Source: Mesorhizobium sp. NZP2077
Lineage (GTDB): Bacteria; Pseudomonadota; Alphaproteobacteria; Rhizobiales; Rhizobiaceae
DNA: 64,000 nt
Direction: 5' to 3'
Assembly (NCBI RefSeq): GCF_013170805.1
Contig: NZ_CP051293.1
Coordinates: forward strand, 2,362,001-2,426,000
The translations under genes and the position numbers were made by a program. Numbering within the stretch: the stretch's first letter is position 1; every line of letters starts with the position of its first letter. The notes under the pieces are model-generated. The model worked only from the letters and a program-made list of their open reading frames with translations, had not been told where the DNA came from and made no database searches. Shown here one piece after another: positions 26,312 to 34,445 of the stretch.

Positions 26312-27481
26312 ATGGCGAGCCTACCTAGAAATGTCCTGGCGATTTTGGCAGTAACAATGGCCTATCGTGTCGCGACGAGCATGGGACCGCTCGCGATCCT
26401 CGTCACGCTAGCTGACAAACTCTCACTTGCGGTCGCCTCGTTTGCTCTGACCGGTTGGACCTTTGCGGGTGCCCTCAGCCAACCGCTCTGGATTGCGATC
26501 GTAAAGAATATTGGTTGGCGTCCAACGTTTCTGCTATTGGGTATTGTCAGCTTTGCGAGCCATGTCGGGATCGGCATTGTCAGCGGCCCGCTCTCTGCTG
26601 TGCTTGTTTCCACGATCGCCGGCGCCTCACTGCCGCCTATCACAGCACAGGCGCGTGCTCTCCTTGCGGGTCTACTCGACGCTGATCGGCGCTCCGTTGC
26701 ATTTGACGCAGAGGCAGCTTTGGCGAGCTCGGCATTTGTTATTGCGCCCTTGGTCGTAGCCGCCTCGAATTTTGTAGGGCAGCTTGGGCCCACGATTTCT
26801 TGCGCGGCGTTACTCGGTTTGGTTTCGCTGACTTTTGCGCACGTCGGGCATGGCATCGAACGTAAATCGGAGCATCCTGACGAAGGTCCGAGGCGGGGCA
26901 ATACGAATCTCAACTGGCTGACCCAGGCGTTGATTTTCTCAGGAGCCGCAGCCTACGGTATGCTCGCATGCATCGAGGTTGCCGTTGTTGCACGGATTGA
27001 TGACCGAACGGTAGCGGCGCTGCTTCTAACGGCATGGGCAGGCGCTTCTTTGGTCGGCGGGCTGATGCTCAGTCGTTTTCGAGATATCGAGCGGATTCGC
27101 TTGTTGCTCCTTCCGGTTCCATCAGTTGCGAGCATCGCTATGGCAGGCTTGGTGACATCGAACCTGCCTCTCTTTTCCATCATCCTCGTGATGAGTGGAC
27201 TTGCGGTAGCGCCGACCATTGCTTTTCTGACATCGGAGGTTTCTCGGGTCACCCAGCCCTCTCAACATGCAAAGGCCTATGGCTGGCTACAGGCGGCTTC
27301 TTGGCTTGGATCGGCGATCGCTACTGCGGTTGCGGGATCGCTCGCGGACATTTCACTCGCGCTGCTGCTGTTGCTTGCGTCGAGCCTGGCTGTTGCTTCA
27401 TTCAGTCTGATCTATCTGTGCCGCTGGCTGGCGCCAGCTCGCGCGCCCTTGACGTTTTCTGACGACTACGGCAAGCCCTGA
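26312..27481 (+). CDS. Major facilitator superfamily transporter
   Basis: 389 residues with about 12 hydrophobic segments in two halves joined by a charged loop ([18 protein letters not shown], ~190-208). It lacks a strong family-specific motif, and its substrate cannot be read; proton-driven efflux is the usual role of such short MFS proteins. AGGA precedes ATG 26312 by 6 bases. Its stop abuts a CbbX fragment on the opposite strand, so its own downstream context has been rearranged. Confidence 0.85.
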   Translation: MASLPRNVLAILAVTMAYRVATSMGPLAILVTLADKLSLAVASFALTGWTFAGALSQPLWIAIVKNIGWRPTFLLLGIVSFASHVGIGIVSGPLSAVLVSTIAGASLPPITAQARALLAGLLDADRRSVAFDAEAALASSAFVIAPLVVAASNFVGQLGPTISCAALLGLVSLTFAHVGHGIERKSEHPDEGPRRGNTNLNWLTQALIFSGAAAYGMLACIEVAVVARIDDRTVAALLLTAWAGASLVGGLMLSRFRDIERIRLLLLPVPSVASIAMAGLVTSNLPLFSIILVMSGLAVAPTIAFLTSEVSRVTQPSQHAKAYGWLQAASWLGSAIATAVAGSLADISLALLLLLASSLAVASFSLIYLCRWLAPARAPLTFSDDYGKP

Positions 27482-27502
27482 ACGCAAGAGGGCCCTGCGT
27501 CC

Positions 27503-28070
27503 TCATAGTCCGGGAAGTCGATGTGGTGCGCGATGCGCGATCGAAATCCCGGGTTGGACTGATAGAAGCGCTCCATCCGGTCCCCATAGCCGGCGAGGAT
27601 GACGACGAGGTCGTCCCGCTGGTTCTCCATCACCTGCAGGAGGATTTCGATGGCTTCCTGGCCATAGTCGCGCTCGTTGTCGGGACGGTAGAGATAGTAG
27701 GCTTCGTCGATGAACAACACGCCCCCCCATCGCCTTCTTCAGCACCTCCTTCGTCTTCGGCGCGGTATGGCCGATATACTGGCCGACGAGGTCGTCGCGC
27801 GTTACCGAGACGAGATGGCCCTTGCGCACGTACCCAAGCCGATGGAGCAGATTTGCCATCCTGAGCGCCACCGTCGTCTTGCCGGTGCCTGGATTGCCCG
27901 TAAAGCTCATATGCAACGTCGGCGTGTGGGTCGACAGGCCCAGGCGGCTGCGCGCGCGCCCGACCAGCAAGAGCGCCGCCGTCTCGCGGATACGCTGCTT
28001 GACCGGCTTGAGACCGGTCAGATCGCGATCAAGCTCCTGCCCTGCCGGGGGAGCCGGCCTCGGAGCTGAT
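27503..28070 (-). pseudogene. CbbX-type AAA+ ATPase fragment (Rubisco activase)
   Basis: The minus strand reads [20 protein letters not shown], then [20 protein letters not shown] (Walker A) and [21 protein letters not shown] one-base insertion in a G7 run (27722-27728) breaks the frame. It resumes as [20 protein letters not shown] (Walker B), [20 protein letters not shown] and [11 protein letters not shown], then diverges near 27503. Both ends are missing. CbbX reactivates red-type Rubisco; no cbbL/cbbS genes are in the window, so this is an isolated relic. Confidence 0.9.
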
Positions 28071-28081
28071 GGCTGGGGACT

Positions 28082-28726
28082 TCAACCCTGTTCGGACTTG
28101 CGAGCAGCGGCTGCCAGCATCGCCTGACCGACGCCCGTGTCGCCCCGTGCGACGAGCACTTCGCCAGCATTGCGAATATCGCGCGGCTCTTTGGTCTGGC
28201 TCAACTTGGCCTTGCCAACCAGATGCGTAATCTCGATCTCCAGTCCCACGATCTCCTTGACCAGCGTGTCAATAAAGTCTCTCGGCGCATCCCCCATCTT
28301 CCATGGGACGGGCTGGATTGACTCATGCCGATGGGTCAGTTTGGCCACGTTCCGACGCACAAAGCGCTCATCGTCGTGAACGGTGATCCGTCCGTGCGCA
28401 TGTGCGACCAGGTAGTTCCAGGTCGGGACCTGTTTATGGAACTCGTGCTTGCTGGGATACCACTGGGGAGAAATGTAGGCGTCGGCGGCCCGGAACACGA
28501 CGAGGACCTCATCGCCGCTCGATACGTCCTGCCAGACCGGATTGCTGCGCGCGACGTGACATCGCAGCGTGGCGAATTTTCCTGCCGAGTTGTCGAGCTC
28601 GAAGGGGATGTGATTGGCGTCGAGTCCACCTGGTCCATGGGTGATCAGCACACCAAGTGCGGTGTTCTGGATCAGATCAAAAAGAACCTCTCGGCTGGGC
28701 TCTTCGTTGTGCAGCGGGACATACAT
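28082..28726 (-). CDS. FMN-binding split-barrel protein of the PaiB family
   Basis: 214 residues. It begins MYVPLHNEEPSREVLFDLIQ and contains NHIPFELD, GDEVLVVFRAADAYISPQWY and VPTWNYLVAHAHGRI, the conserved core of PaiB-type proteins. A C-terminal stretch has VPWKMGDAPRDFIDTL and KAKLSQTKEPRDI. PaiB relatives are described as negative regulators or FMN-binding proteins; the true role is uncertain. It lies 34 bases after a DapA-like gene on the same strand and probably belongs to the same operon (lyase, DapA-like, PaiB-like). Confidence 0.9.
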   Translation of the reverse strand: MYVPLHNEEPSREVLFDLIQNTALGVLITHGPGGLDANHIPFELDNSAGKFATLRCHVARSNPVWQDVSSGDEVLVVFRAADAYISPQWYPSKHEFHKQVPTWNYLVAHAHGRITVHDDERFVRRNVAKLTHRHESIQPVPWKMGDAPRDFIDTLVKEIVGLEIEITHLVGKAKLSQTKEPRDIRNAGEVLVARGDTGVGQAMLAAAARKSEQG

Positions 28727-28760
28727 GGTCGGTTCTTTCAATGATCTCGAAGTTCGCGGC

Positions 28761-29663
28761 TCACGACACGGCAGCTGTTCGCAGACGTGCCAGTGCGTCG
28801 GCGACCTGGTGCTTCGCCGCGATGGGAAGCGGCATGATCGGAAGCGGGGGTGCGGCACGGCAGATGTCGAGGACTTCAGCGAGCGTATAGACCACACGAA
28901 GGCTCGAATACGTCTTGAAGAGTTCCCATAGCGGGGCCAGCGTGGCGTCGATGCGACGGCCTTGCGCGTGGTCGCCCTGTTGGGCGGCCCTGACGATCCC
29001 CATGCAAGGTTCGGGCAAGATGCCGCCCAGCACACTGTACCAGGTGTCGGCGCCGGCAATCATGGCTTGTGTGGCGTTCCAGTCGCCGCTGTAACCGATC
29101 GAGAATCCTTTTGGCACGATTTGCCTCTGATCCTGCAGATGGCCCAGGATCGCATCGCCCCCGTCGGTCGGGTTCTTGATGGCCACGATCCCAGGCACCT
29201 GCGCCAGACGTGCGACGAGCGCGGGTGTAAAGCGAAAATGCGTCGTTCCAGGATTGTCGTAGATGACGATCGGCAGTCCGCTTCTGCGCGCGACCGACGA
29301 GAAATGCTCGAACACCTCGTCATCGGTGAGCGGGGCATAAGAGACGGCTGCGAGCAAGCCTGCGGCCGCGCCGAGGGCCTTTGCGTCTCTTGCGTGTTTT
29401 ATCGCCTCGTCGGTGCGCAATGCGCCGACCCCTACGATGACCGGGATACCTCCGCCAGTCTCGTCCAGCGCCTCGGAAAGGGTCCGGCGTCGCTGCTGTC
29501 GCGACAGATACATGTAAGTGCCGGTGCTGCCAAGAAGCCCGATGGAATCCACCTTTGCTGTGCAAAGCCGTGCAATCAGCTGGCGCAGCGCTGCGGTATC
29601 GACCCGCCCGTCACTGTCGGTAGGCGTGATCGGGAAGGCGCAAAGGCCGCTCAAGAAGGCCAT
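28761..29663 (-). CDS. Dihydrodipicolinate-synthase-family aldolase/lyase
   Basis: 300 residues, a class I Schiff-base TIM-barrel enzyme. DapA/NanA-type motifs: LCAFPITPTDSDGRVD, SIGLLGSTGTYMYLS, VIVGVGALRTDEAIKHA, LPIVIYDNPGTTHFRF (the catalytic Tyr) and VPGIVAIKNPTDGG (the lysine). The first motif has GSTGTYMYL instead of GTTGE, so it is not true DapA. A 2-oxo acid aldolase or lyase acting on an amino-acid breakdown product is likely. It lies between a Cys/Met lyase gene and paiB. Confidence 0.88.
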   Translation of the reverse strand: MAFLSGLCAFPITPTDSDGRVDTAALRQLIARLCTAKVDSIGLLGSTGTYMYLSRQQRRRTLSEALDETGGGIPVIVGVGALRTDEAIKHARDAKALGAAAGLLAAVSYAPLTDDEVFEHFSSVARRSGLPIVIYDNPGTTHFRFTPALVARLAQVPGIVAIKNPTDGGDAILGHLQDQRQIVPKGFSIGYSGDWNATQAMIAGADTWYSVLGGILPEPCMGIVRAAQQGDHAQGRRIDATLAPLWELFKTYSSLRVVYTLAEVLDICRAAPPLPIMPLPIAAKHQVADALARLRTAAVS

Positions 29664-29703
29664 GTTCAAGCTCCCATCGTCTGATTGGTTGCGGCGCTCG
29701 GCA

Positions 29704-30939
29704 TCAGACCGCGTCCAGCCCCTGCCGCAGATCCGCAATCAGGTCGGCGGCGTCTTCGAGCCCCACCGACAGGCGCATCAGGTCTTCGCCGACACCATCG
29801 GCCAGATGCGCATCCTTGCGGATTGCCTTGCGCGCGCGGGCCAGGCTCGCAGGATGATAGATGAGGCTGTCGGCGTCGCCGAGGCTGACTGCACGAGTGA
29901 TCAGCTTGAGCCGGTTCATCATCTGGCGAGCGCCCTCATAGCCTGCGCGCAGGCCGAAAGCCATTATGCCCGAGCCCTGCGACATCTGTCTGCGCGCGAT
30001 CACCTGATCGGGATGAGAGTCGAGAAATGGATAGCTTACCCAGGCCACGGCCGGATGCGCTTCGAGTGCCTGCGCGACCGCAAGGGCGGAGGCGCTGTGA
30101 CGGTCCATACGCAGGGTGAGCGTTTTCAGCCCGCGCAAGATCAGGAACGCTGACATCGGCGAGAGCGCTGCACCGGTAATATAGCGCAAGCCCGTTTCGT
30201 GCAGGGTGTGAAGTGTTTTCGCATCACCGAGGATCGCCCCGCCCAGAGCATCGCCGTGGCCATTGATATACTTGGTCAGCGAGTGGATCACGATGTCGGC
30301 CCCGTGTTCCAAAGGACGCTGTAGCGCGGGCGAGGCAAAGGTGCTGTCGACCGCGACCTTCACGCCGCGCGCATGGGCGTGTTCGGCAATGGCCGCAATG
30401 TCGAGGATGCGGCTCAGCGGGTTGACCGGCGTCTCGAAGAAGACAAGCCTGGTCCTGTCAGTTATGGCGCCTTTGAGATTGCTTGGTACGGATAGATCGA
30501 CCGCAACGACCTTGATGCCAAACCGCGGCACCGCCTGTTCGACCATGGCGAGCGTGTTGGCATAAAGCGTCTTGTGGACGATGAGTTCGTCGCCTTGCGA
30601 CAGCAGCGACAGGATCAGCGTGCCGAAAGCCGCCATCCCCGAAGCAACGACCAGCCCGGCTTCGGCTCCTTCGAGATTGGCGAGCCGTTTTTCGAGGATT
30701 TCGGTCGTCGGGTTGTATTCGCGTGCGTAAAGCCTTCCGCCAAGCGCTGCCGCGGCCTCGTTTGCTTCCACACTTTCGAACCCATAGGTCGAGGTCAGAA
30801 ACACCGGCGGCTGAACGGCATTGGAAAAGCCCGCCGGATCATAGCCATGGTGGATGGCCCGGGTGGCGAATGCGAAATCGGCATCGTGAGGGGACGGCGT
30901 CGGTGCCCCGGTTTCGGATTGGTCTGTGGTGCGGGGCAT
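29704..30939 (-). CDS. Methionine gamma-lyase-like PLP enzyme (Cys/Met metabolism family)
   Basis: 411 residues. PLP fold type I, gamma-family: FATRAIHHGYDPAGF, PPVFLTSTYGFESVE, YAREYNPTTEILEKRLANLE, VASGMAAFGTLILSLL, the Schiff-base lysine in IVIHSLTKYINGHGDALGG, and the C-terminal VSLGDADSLIYHPAS. Candidates are methionine gamma-lyase (methionine to methanethiol, ammonia and 2-oxobutyrate) and O-acetylhomoserine sulfhydrylase; the catabolic neighbours favour a lyase. The gene is divergent from a MocR regulator with 73 bases between starts, the usual arrangement for a MocR-controlled PLP gene. Confidence 0.88.
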   Translation of the reverse strand: MPRTTDQSETGAPTPSPHDADFAFATRAIHHGYDPAGFSNAVQPPVFLTSTYGFESVEANEAAAALGGRLYAREYNPTTEILEKRLANLEGAEAGLVVASGMAAFGTLILSLLSQGDELIVHKTLYANTLAMVEQAVPRFGIKVVAVDLSVPSNLKGAITDRTRLVFFETPVNPLSRILDIAAIAEHAHARGVKVAVDSTFASPALQRPLEHGADIVIHSLTKYINGHGDALGGAILGDAKTLHTLHETGLRYITGAALSPMSAFLILRGLKTLTLRMDRHSASALAVAQALEAHPAVAWVSYPFLDSHPDQVIARRQMSQGSGIMAFGLRAGYEGARQMMNRLKLITRAVSLGDADSLIYHPASLARARKAIRKDAHLADGVGEDLMRLSVGLEDAADLIADLRQGLDAV

Positions 30940-31012
30940 CGATGTTTTGAAATCCTTTTGGTTCTTAAGAAGATTGCCGGCAAACTGGCTTGGATGTAAC
31001 GTCCAGTTGGCG

Positions 31013-32551
31013 ATGAAACAAATGGTCCAGTCTTCCAGTGCCGTGTCGACGGGTCACGCGCCGGGTCTGGGCGCGCGCCAGATCTACGAAGCGCTTCGCG
31101 AGCAGATCTTGAGCGGTGTCTATGAAACCGGCAGTCAGCTGCCGTCGTCTCGCGGCCTCGCAAATGACCTCGGCGTTTCGCGAACGACCGTCACCGTCGC
31201 CTACGAGCAGCTGGCCGCGGAAGGCTTCATTGAGGTCAACCAAGGCGCACGGCCTCGCGTTGCTGCTTCCCTGGTTCCTCGCGAGGCCAGCAGCGCGGCC
31301 CCAAAACGGACTGGCCCGGTCCATCTTTCCAGCTACGGCGAGCGACTGCGTGGCAGCCCGCCATGGCCCGATTATCTGCCCAACCGGTTGAAGGTCGATT
31401 TCCGTTATGGCGACCTTGCGCCATCTGATTTCCCGGCGCTGACTTGGAAGCGCGCAATGAACGCGGCAATGTCACAACGGCCAGGAAGGCTGGCCTATGA
31501 CGATCCACGCGGGTCGCCTCGCTTGCGCCAGGCTCTGCAGGGATATTTGTGGCGGGCTCGAACGCTAAGCTGCGAGGTCGAGCAGATCCTCGTCGTAAGC
31601 GGATCGCAGCAGGGTCTCGATATGTGCGCCCGCTTGCTGCTTGATCCTTCAGACAACTTCGTCATCGAGGACCCGTGCTACAGAATGGCGCGCCAGGTGT
31701 TTGCCAGCACAGGGGCGACACCTGTCTCTGTCGCCGTCGATAGCGACGGCATGAAGACGGAGCTTCTTGAAGGGATCACGGCGCGGCTGGCCTATGTGAC
31801 ACCGTCGCATCAGTTCCCACTGGGCGGTGTGTTGCCGATCTCGCGGCGGTATCAGCTCCTCGAATGGTCCCGGCGCAGCGACGCCTACGTGATCGAAGAC
31901 GACTACGATGGCGAGTACCGCTACGACATTCGTCCGGTTCCCCCTCTGCACAAGCTGGAAGACCGGAGTTCCGTCATCTATCTCGGCACGATCTCCAAGA
32001 CGCTGTCGCCGATGCTTCGCATCGGCTACCTCGTGGTTCCGCCGGAATTGCAAGGCGTCTTTGCGACGGCCAAGCAGCTTCTTGACAGGCATTGCCCGGT
32101 TGCGGAGCAGGAGGCGCTGGCCTCGCTCATTGAGAGCGGCGGATATGAAAGCCACGTGCGCCGTGTCCGCCGTCTCAACGGCGAGCGAAGAGGAACCTTG
32201 CTTGCCGCCCTTCGGCGCGCCTTCGCCGACCGCATCGTGATCGAGGGTGCCGACGCCGGGCTGCATGTCGTCGTCTGGTTCAAGGATCTCACTCGGTCAT
32301 TGGAAGACGTTTTTGTTGACGAGGCGCGACGGGCCGGCGTGGGCGTCCATCCGATATCGCCGCTCTATGCTCACGAAACCGACGAACGCCGCTGCGACCG
32401 TATCGGACTGGTGATGGGCTATTCCGCCTTGACCATCCGGCAGATCGAGAACGGTGTCCGGCTGCTCGCCGGCGTTGTCCAACGGGTAAGCAAGGGCTTG
32501 CCCGCTCAGTTGAGCAACAAGCTCGGCAGGGATGACAGCGACAGCGCCTGA
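31013..32551 (+). CDS. MocR-family regulator (GntR HTH fused to aminotransferase domain)
   Basis: 512 residues. The N-terminal GntR winged HTH: RQIYEALREQILSGVYETGS, QLPSSRGLANDLGVSRTTV and YEQLAAEGFIE (~20-95). A linker leads to a type I aminotransferase-like domain: YDDPRGSPRLRQALQGYL, FVIEDPCYRMARQVF, YVIEDDYDGEYRYD and YLGTISKTLSPMLRIGYLVV, with the PLP lysine kept. MocR proteins bind PLP or a PLP-amino acid adduct and activate or repress neighbours. It is divergent from the Cys/Met lyase gene, its likely target. The alternative start ATG 31022 differs by three codons. Confidence 0.94.
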   Translation: MKQMVQSSSAVSTGHAPGLGARQIYEALREQILSGVYETGSQLPSSRGLANDLGVSRTTVTVAYEQLAAEGFIEVNQGARPRVAASLVPREASSAAPKRTGPVHLSSYGERLRGSPPWPDYLPNRLKVDFRYGDLAPSDFPALTWKRAMNAAMSQRPGRLAYDDPRGSPRLRQALQGYLWRARTLSCEVEQILVVSGSQQGLDMCARLLLDPSDNFVIEDPCYRMARQVFASTGATPVSVAVDSDGMKTELLEGITARLAYVTPSHQFPLGGVLPISRRYQLLEWSRRSDAYVIEDDYDGEYRYDIRPVPPLHKLEDRSSVIYLGTISKTLSPMLRIGYLVVPPELQGVFATAKQLLDRHCPVAEQEALASLIESGGYESHVRRVRRLNGERRGTLLAALRRAFADRIVIEGADAGLHVVVWFKDLTRSLEDVFVDEARRAGVGVHPISPLYAHETDERRCDRIGLVMGYSALTIRQIENGVRLLAGVVQRVSKGLPAQLSNKLGRDDSDSA

Positions 32552-32687
32552 CCGGCGCTGCCGCCGAACCCAACACGGTATCGTCCACTGGATTAGCAAG
32601 ACTCGGCAAAACTGGCTCTGTCTGTCGGGCCAGTGTCCGGGCACAGCGTGATGCCGGCAACGCTATCCCTGGAGCGTGGAAGCAAAC

Positions 32688-32771
32688 ATGGCAAACGCAC
32701 ATCTCGATCAGATCCTCGCATCCGGCCGGAAGCTGGGCGCCGCGATGGCGGTCTTGGAGGGCGAAGCATGA
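32688..32771 (+). CDS. Possible 27-residue leader or remnant peptide
   Basis: ATG 32688 encodes MANAHLDQILASGRKLGAAM plus VLEGEA, ending in TGA that overlaps the MOSC gene start (ATGA). GGAGCGTGG lies a few bases upstream. The overlap suggests either a translated leader coupled to the MOSC gene or the tail of a lost gene. No family is recognised. Confidence 0.3.
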   Translation: MANAHLDQILASGRKLGAAMAVLEGEA

Positions 32772-33259
32772 CGTGGAATGGAACGCTGCTCCACATCCAC
32801 GTCGCGCCGGCGGCCTCCTACGAGATGGAGGAATTGACCCAGGCACAGCTTGTTCCTGGTCGCGGCATCGTGGGAGATCGATATTTTCTGGGAACGGGAA
32901 CTTACTCCCCGAAATTGGACGTTCGCGAGGTGACGCTGATCGAGGTCGAAGTCCTGGACGCGATCGCCGCAGGTGAGCCAAAGATCCCGGGCTTCAAAGC
33001 GAGGCTCGAGCCGGAAGACCATCGACGAAACTTGACCACCCGGGGCGTGCCGCTCGGCCACCTCGTAGGCAAGCGTTTCCGCGTTGGCGAGACCGTGCTG
33101 CGGGCCGCGCGGATGAACTTCCCCTGCAAGTACATCGAAGAGCTGCTTGGCATTCCCGGCCTCTACGAGGGTCTGTTGAACCGTTCCGGTCTGAATTGTG
33201 CAATCGAGATCGGCGGCGTGATCCGCCCCGGCGATCCGATCCTTCCAATGTATGAGTGA
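32768..33259 (+). CDS. MOSC-domain protein
   Basis: 163 residues. MOSC features: LLHIHVAPAASYEM, LVPGRGIVGDRYFLGTGTYS, VTLIEVEVLDAI, RRNLTTRGVPLGHLVGKRFRVG, then ARMNFPCKYIEELLG, with the conserved Cys (~121) that would hold the sulfur or molybdenum cofactor. MOSC domains carry sulfur or Moco and support oxidoreductases such as YiiM-type hydroxylamine reductases. A flavin/2Fe-2S reductase gene follows after 6 bases, a natural electron partner. Confidence 0.9.
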   Translation: MTWNGTLLHIHVAPAASYEMEELTQAQLVPGRGIVGDRYFLGTGTYSPKLDVREVTLIEVEVLDAIAAGEPKIPGFKARLEPEDHRRNLTTRGVPLGHLVGKRFRVGETVLRAARMNFPCKYIEELLGIPGLYEGLLNRSGLNCAIEIGGVIRPGDPILPMYE

Positions 33260-33265
33260 ACCTGC

Positions 33266-34216
33266 ATGGCCGCGCCCCGTATCATCATGAAGTTGACCGT
33301 AACCGCCATCCGCAAGGAGCCCGGCGACGTCCTCGTCATCGATTTGAAGCACCCGCGCAAACCGTTGCTGCCGCCGTTCGAACCTGGTTCCCATGTGGAT
33401 GTCCATTTGGCCGACGGGAAGGTGCGCCAGTATTCGCTTTGCGGCGACCCGGGCGATTTGAGCCGCTACACGATTGCGGTGAAGTTCGAGCAGACAGGCC
33501 GCGGCGGATCGAGCTGGATCCACCAGACTGTTTGCCCTGGATTCACACTGCCGGTCTCCGCTCCGCGCAATCATTTCCCCCTCGGCAAAAGTGGTGGGCC
33601 GGCCCTGCTTTTGGCGGGAGGTATCGGGATCACGCCGATCCTGGCAATGGCGCGGGCGCTGGAGAGGCGGGGCAGACGGTACGAACTGCACTACTTCACG
33701 CGTGCCAGAGCGCTTACGCCGCTCTTGTCGGAAATTCAAAGCGCCCTCGACCCAGCCAATGTGCGGCTGCATTTCGACGATGAGCCCGAAACCCGGCAGG
33801 ATCTTCAAACCTTGCTGTCGACGCGTTCGTCCGACCCACAGCTCTACTATTGCGGGCCACCTGGTTTCAGGGCTGCCGTCGACCGGGCAAGCGCCCACTG
33901 GCCGGCAGGCACGGTGCATTTCGAGGCTTTTCAGCCGCCCGAGCACGATGCTGCACCACCCGAACCTTTCACGATCACACTGCGCGATGGGACATCGGTC
34001 CCCGTCGCAGCCGATACGACCGCGCTCGCAGCACTGCGAGGGGCGGGCGTGCTGCTCATGGCTTCGTGCGAGAACGGCGTTTGCGGAACCTGTGAATGCG
34101 GAATGCTGGAAGGCCAGCCGATCCACCGCGATGCTGTTCTGACTAGGCAGGCCCGGGACAGCCGGTTTATCCCGTGCGTGTCTCGCGCGAAAGGTGTGCT
34201 CAGGCTCGATCTTTGA
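33266..34216 (+). CDS. VanB/PDR-type flavin and 2Fe-2S reductase
   Basis: 316 residues. Order: an FMN/FAD-binding barrel with RQYSLCGDPGDLSRYTIAV, an NAD(P)-binding part with LLLAGGIGITPILAMARAL and LYYCGPPGF, and a C-terminal plant-type ferredoxin domain with CENGVCGTCECG plus a later Cys in RFIPCVSRAKG, the four ligands of a 2Fe-2S cluster. Such proteins pass electrons from NAD(P)H to an oxygenase or molybdoenzyme. No oxygenase alpha subunit is nearby, so the MOSC protein encoded just upstream is the most likely partner. Confidence 0.93.
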   Translation: MAAPRIIMKLTVTAIRKEPGDVLVIDLKHPRKPLLPPFEPGSHVDVHLADGKVRQYSLCGDPGDLSRYTIAVKFEQTGRGGSSWIHQTVCPGFTLPVSAPRNHFPLGKSGGPALLLAGGIGITPILAMARALERRGRRYELHYFTRARALTPLLSEIQSALDPANVRLHFDDEPETRQDLQTLLSTRSSDPQLYYCGPPGFRAAVDRASAHWPAGTVHFEAFQPPEHDAAPPEPFTITLRDGTSVPVAADTTALAALRGAGVLLMASCENGVCGTCECGMLEGQPIHRDAVLTRQARDSRFIPCVSRAKGVLRLDL

Positions 34217-34252
34217 GTGAGCGGCCACATCGATCGGCAGTGCGAACGTTTT

Positions 34253-34333
34253 GGGATCTCCGTCCGACCTCTTCATAAAATACGCCCAGACGATCTCAAG
34301 CAGGCCGGCGCCGAACAGAATTATCCAGTGCAT
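34253..34333 (-). pseudogene. SMR-family exporter (SugE/Gdx-like) N-terminal remnant
   Basis: On the minus strand CCAGGAGGATACC precedes ATG 34333, and the frame reads MHWIILFGAGLLEIVWAYFM then KRSDG. This is the first membrane helix of SugE/Gdx small exporters, with the essential Glu (~13). Homology stops there. The well-kept ribosome site with only about 25 codons left points to a recent deletion. Confidence 0.7.
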
Positions 34334-34390
34334 GGTATCCTCCTGGCGGACTGCTGATCCGCCGCGCGGGGCGCGTTGAAGAGAAGCGAT

Positions 34391-34417
34391 GTGAATTGCC
34401 CGCGAGGGGCAATTCAC
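34391..34417. terminator. Perfect 11-bp hairpin between convergent genes
   Basis: GTGAATTGCCC and GGGCAATTCAC form a perfect stem around GCGAG. It lies between the convergent 2Fe-2S reductase and Cys/Met lyase genes and may terminate transcription from one or both sides, although no T run follows. It could instead be an operator left from the lost exporter gene. Confidence 0.45.
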
Positions 34418-34445
34418 CTGAGACGATCCAGAGCTTCGATGACTC

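Noticed and set aside
34334..34445. Guanidine riboswitch (mini-ykkC type) before the SugE-like remnant
   Set aside because: Only one strong hairpin is present; the paired ACGR-loop hairpins expected for that class are not seen.
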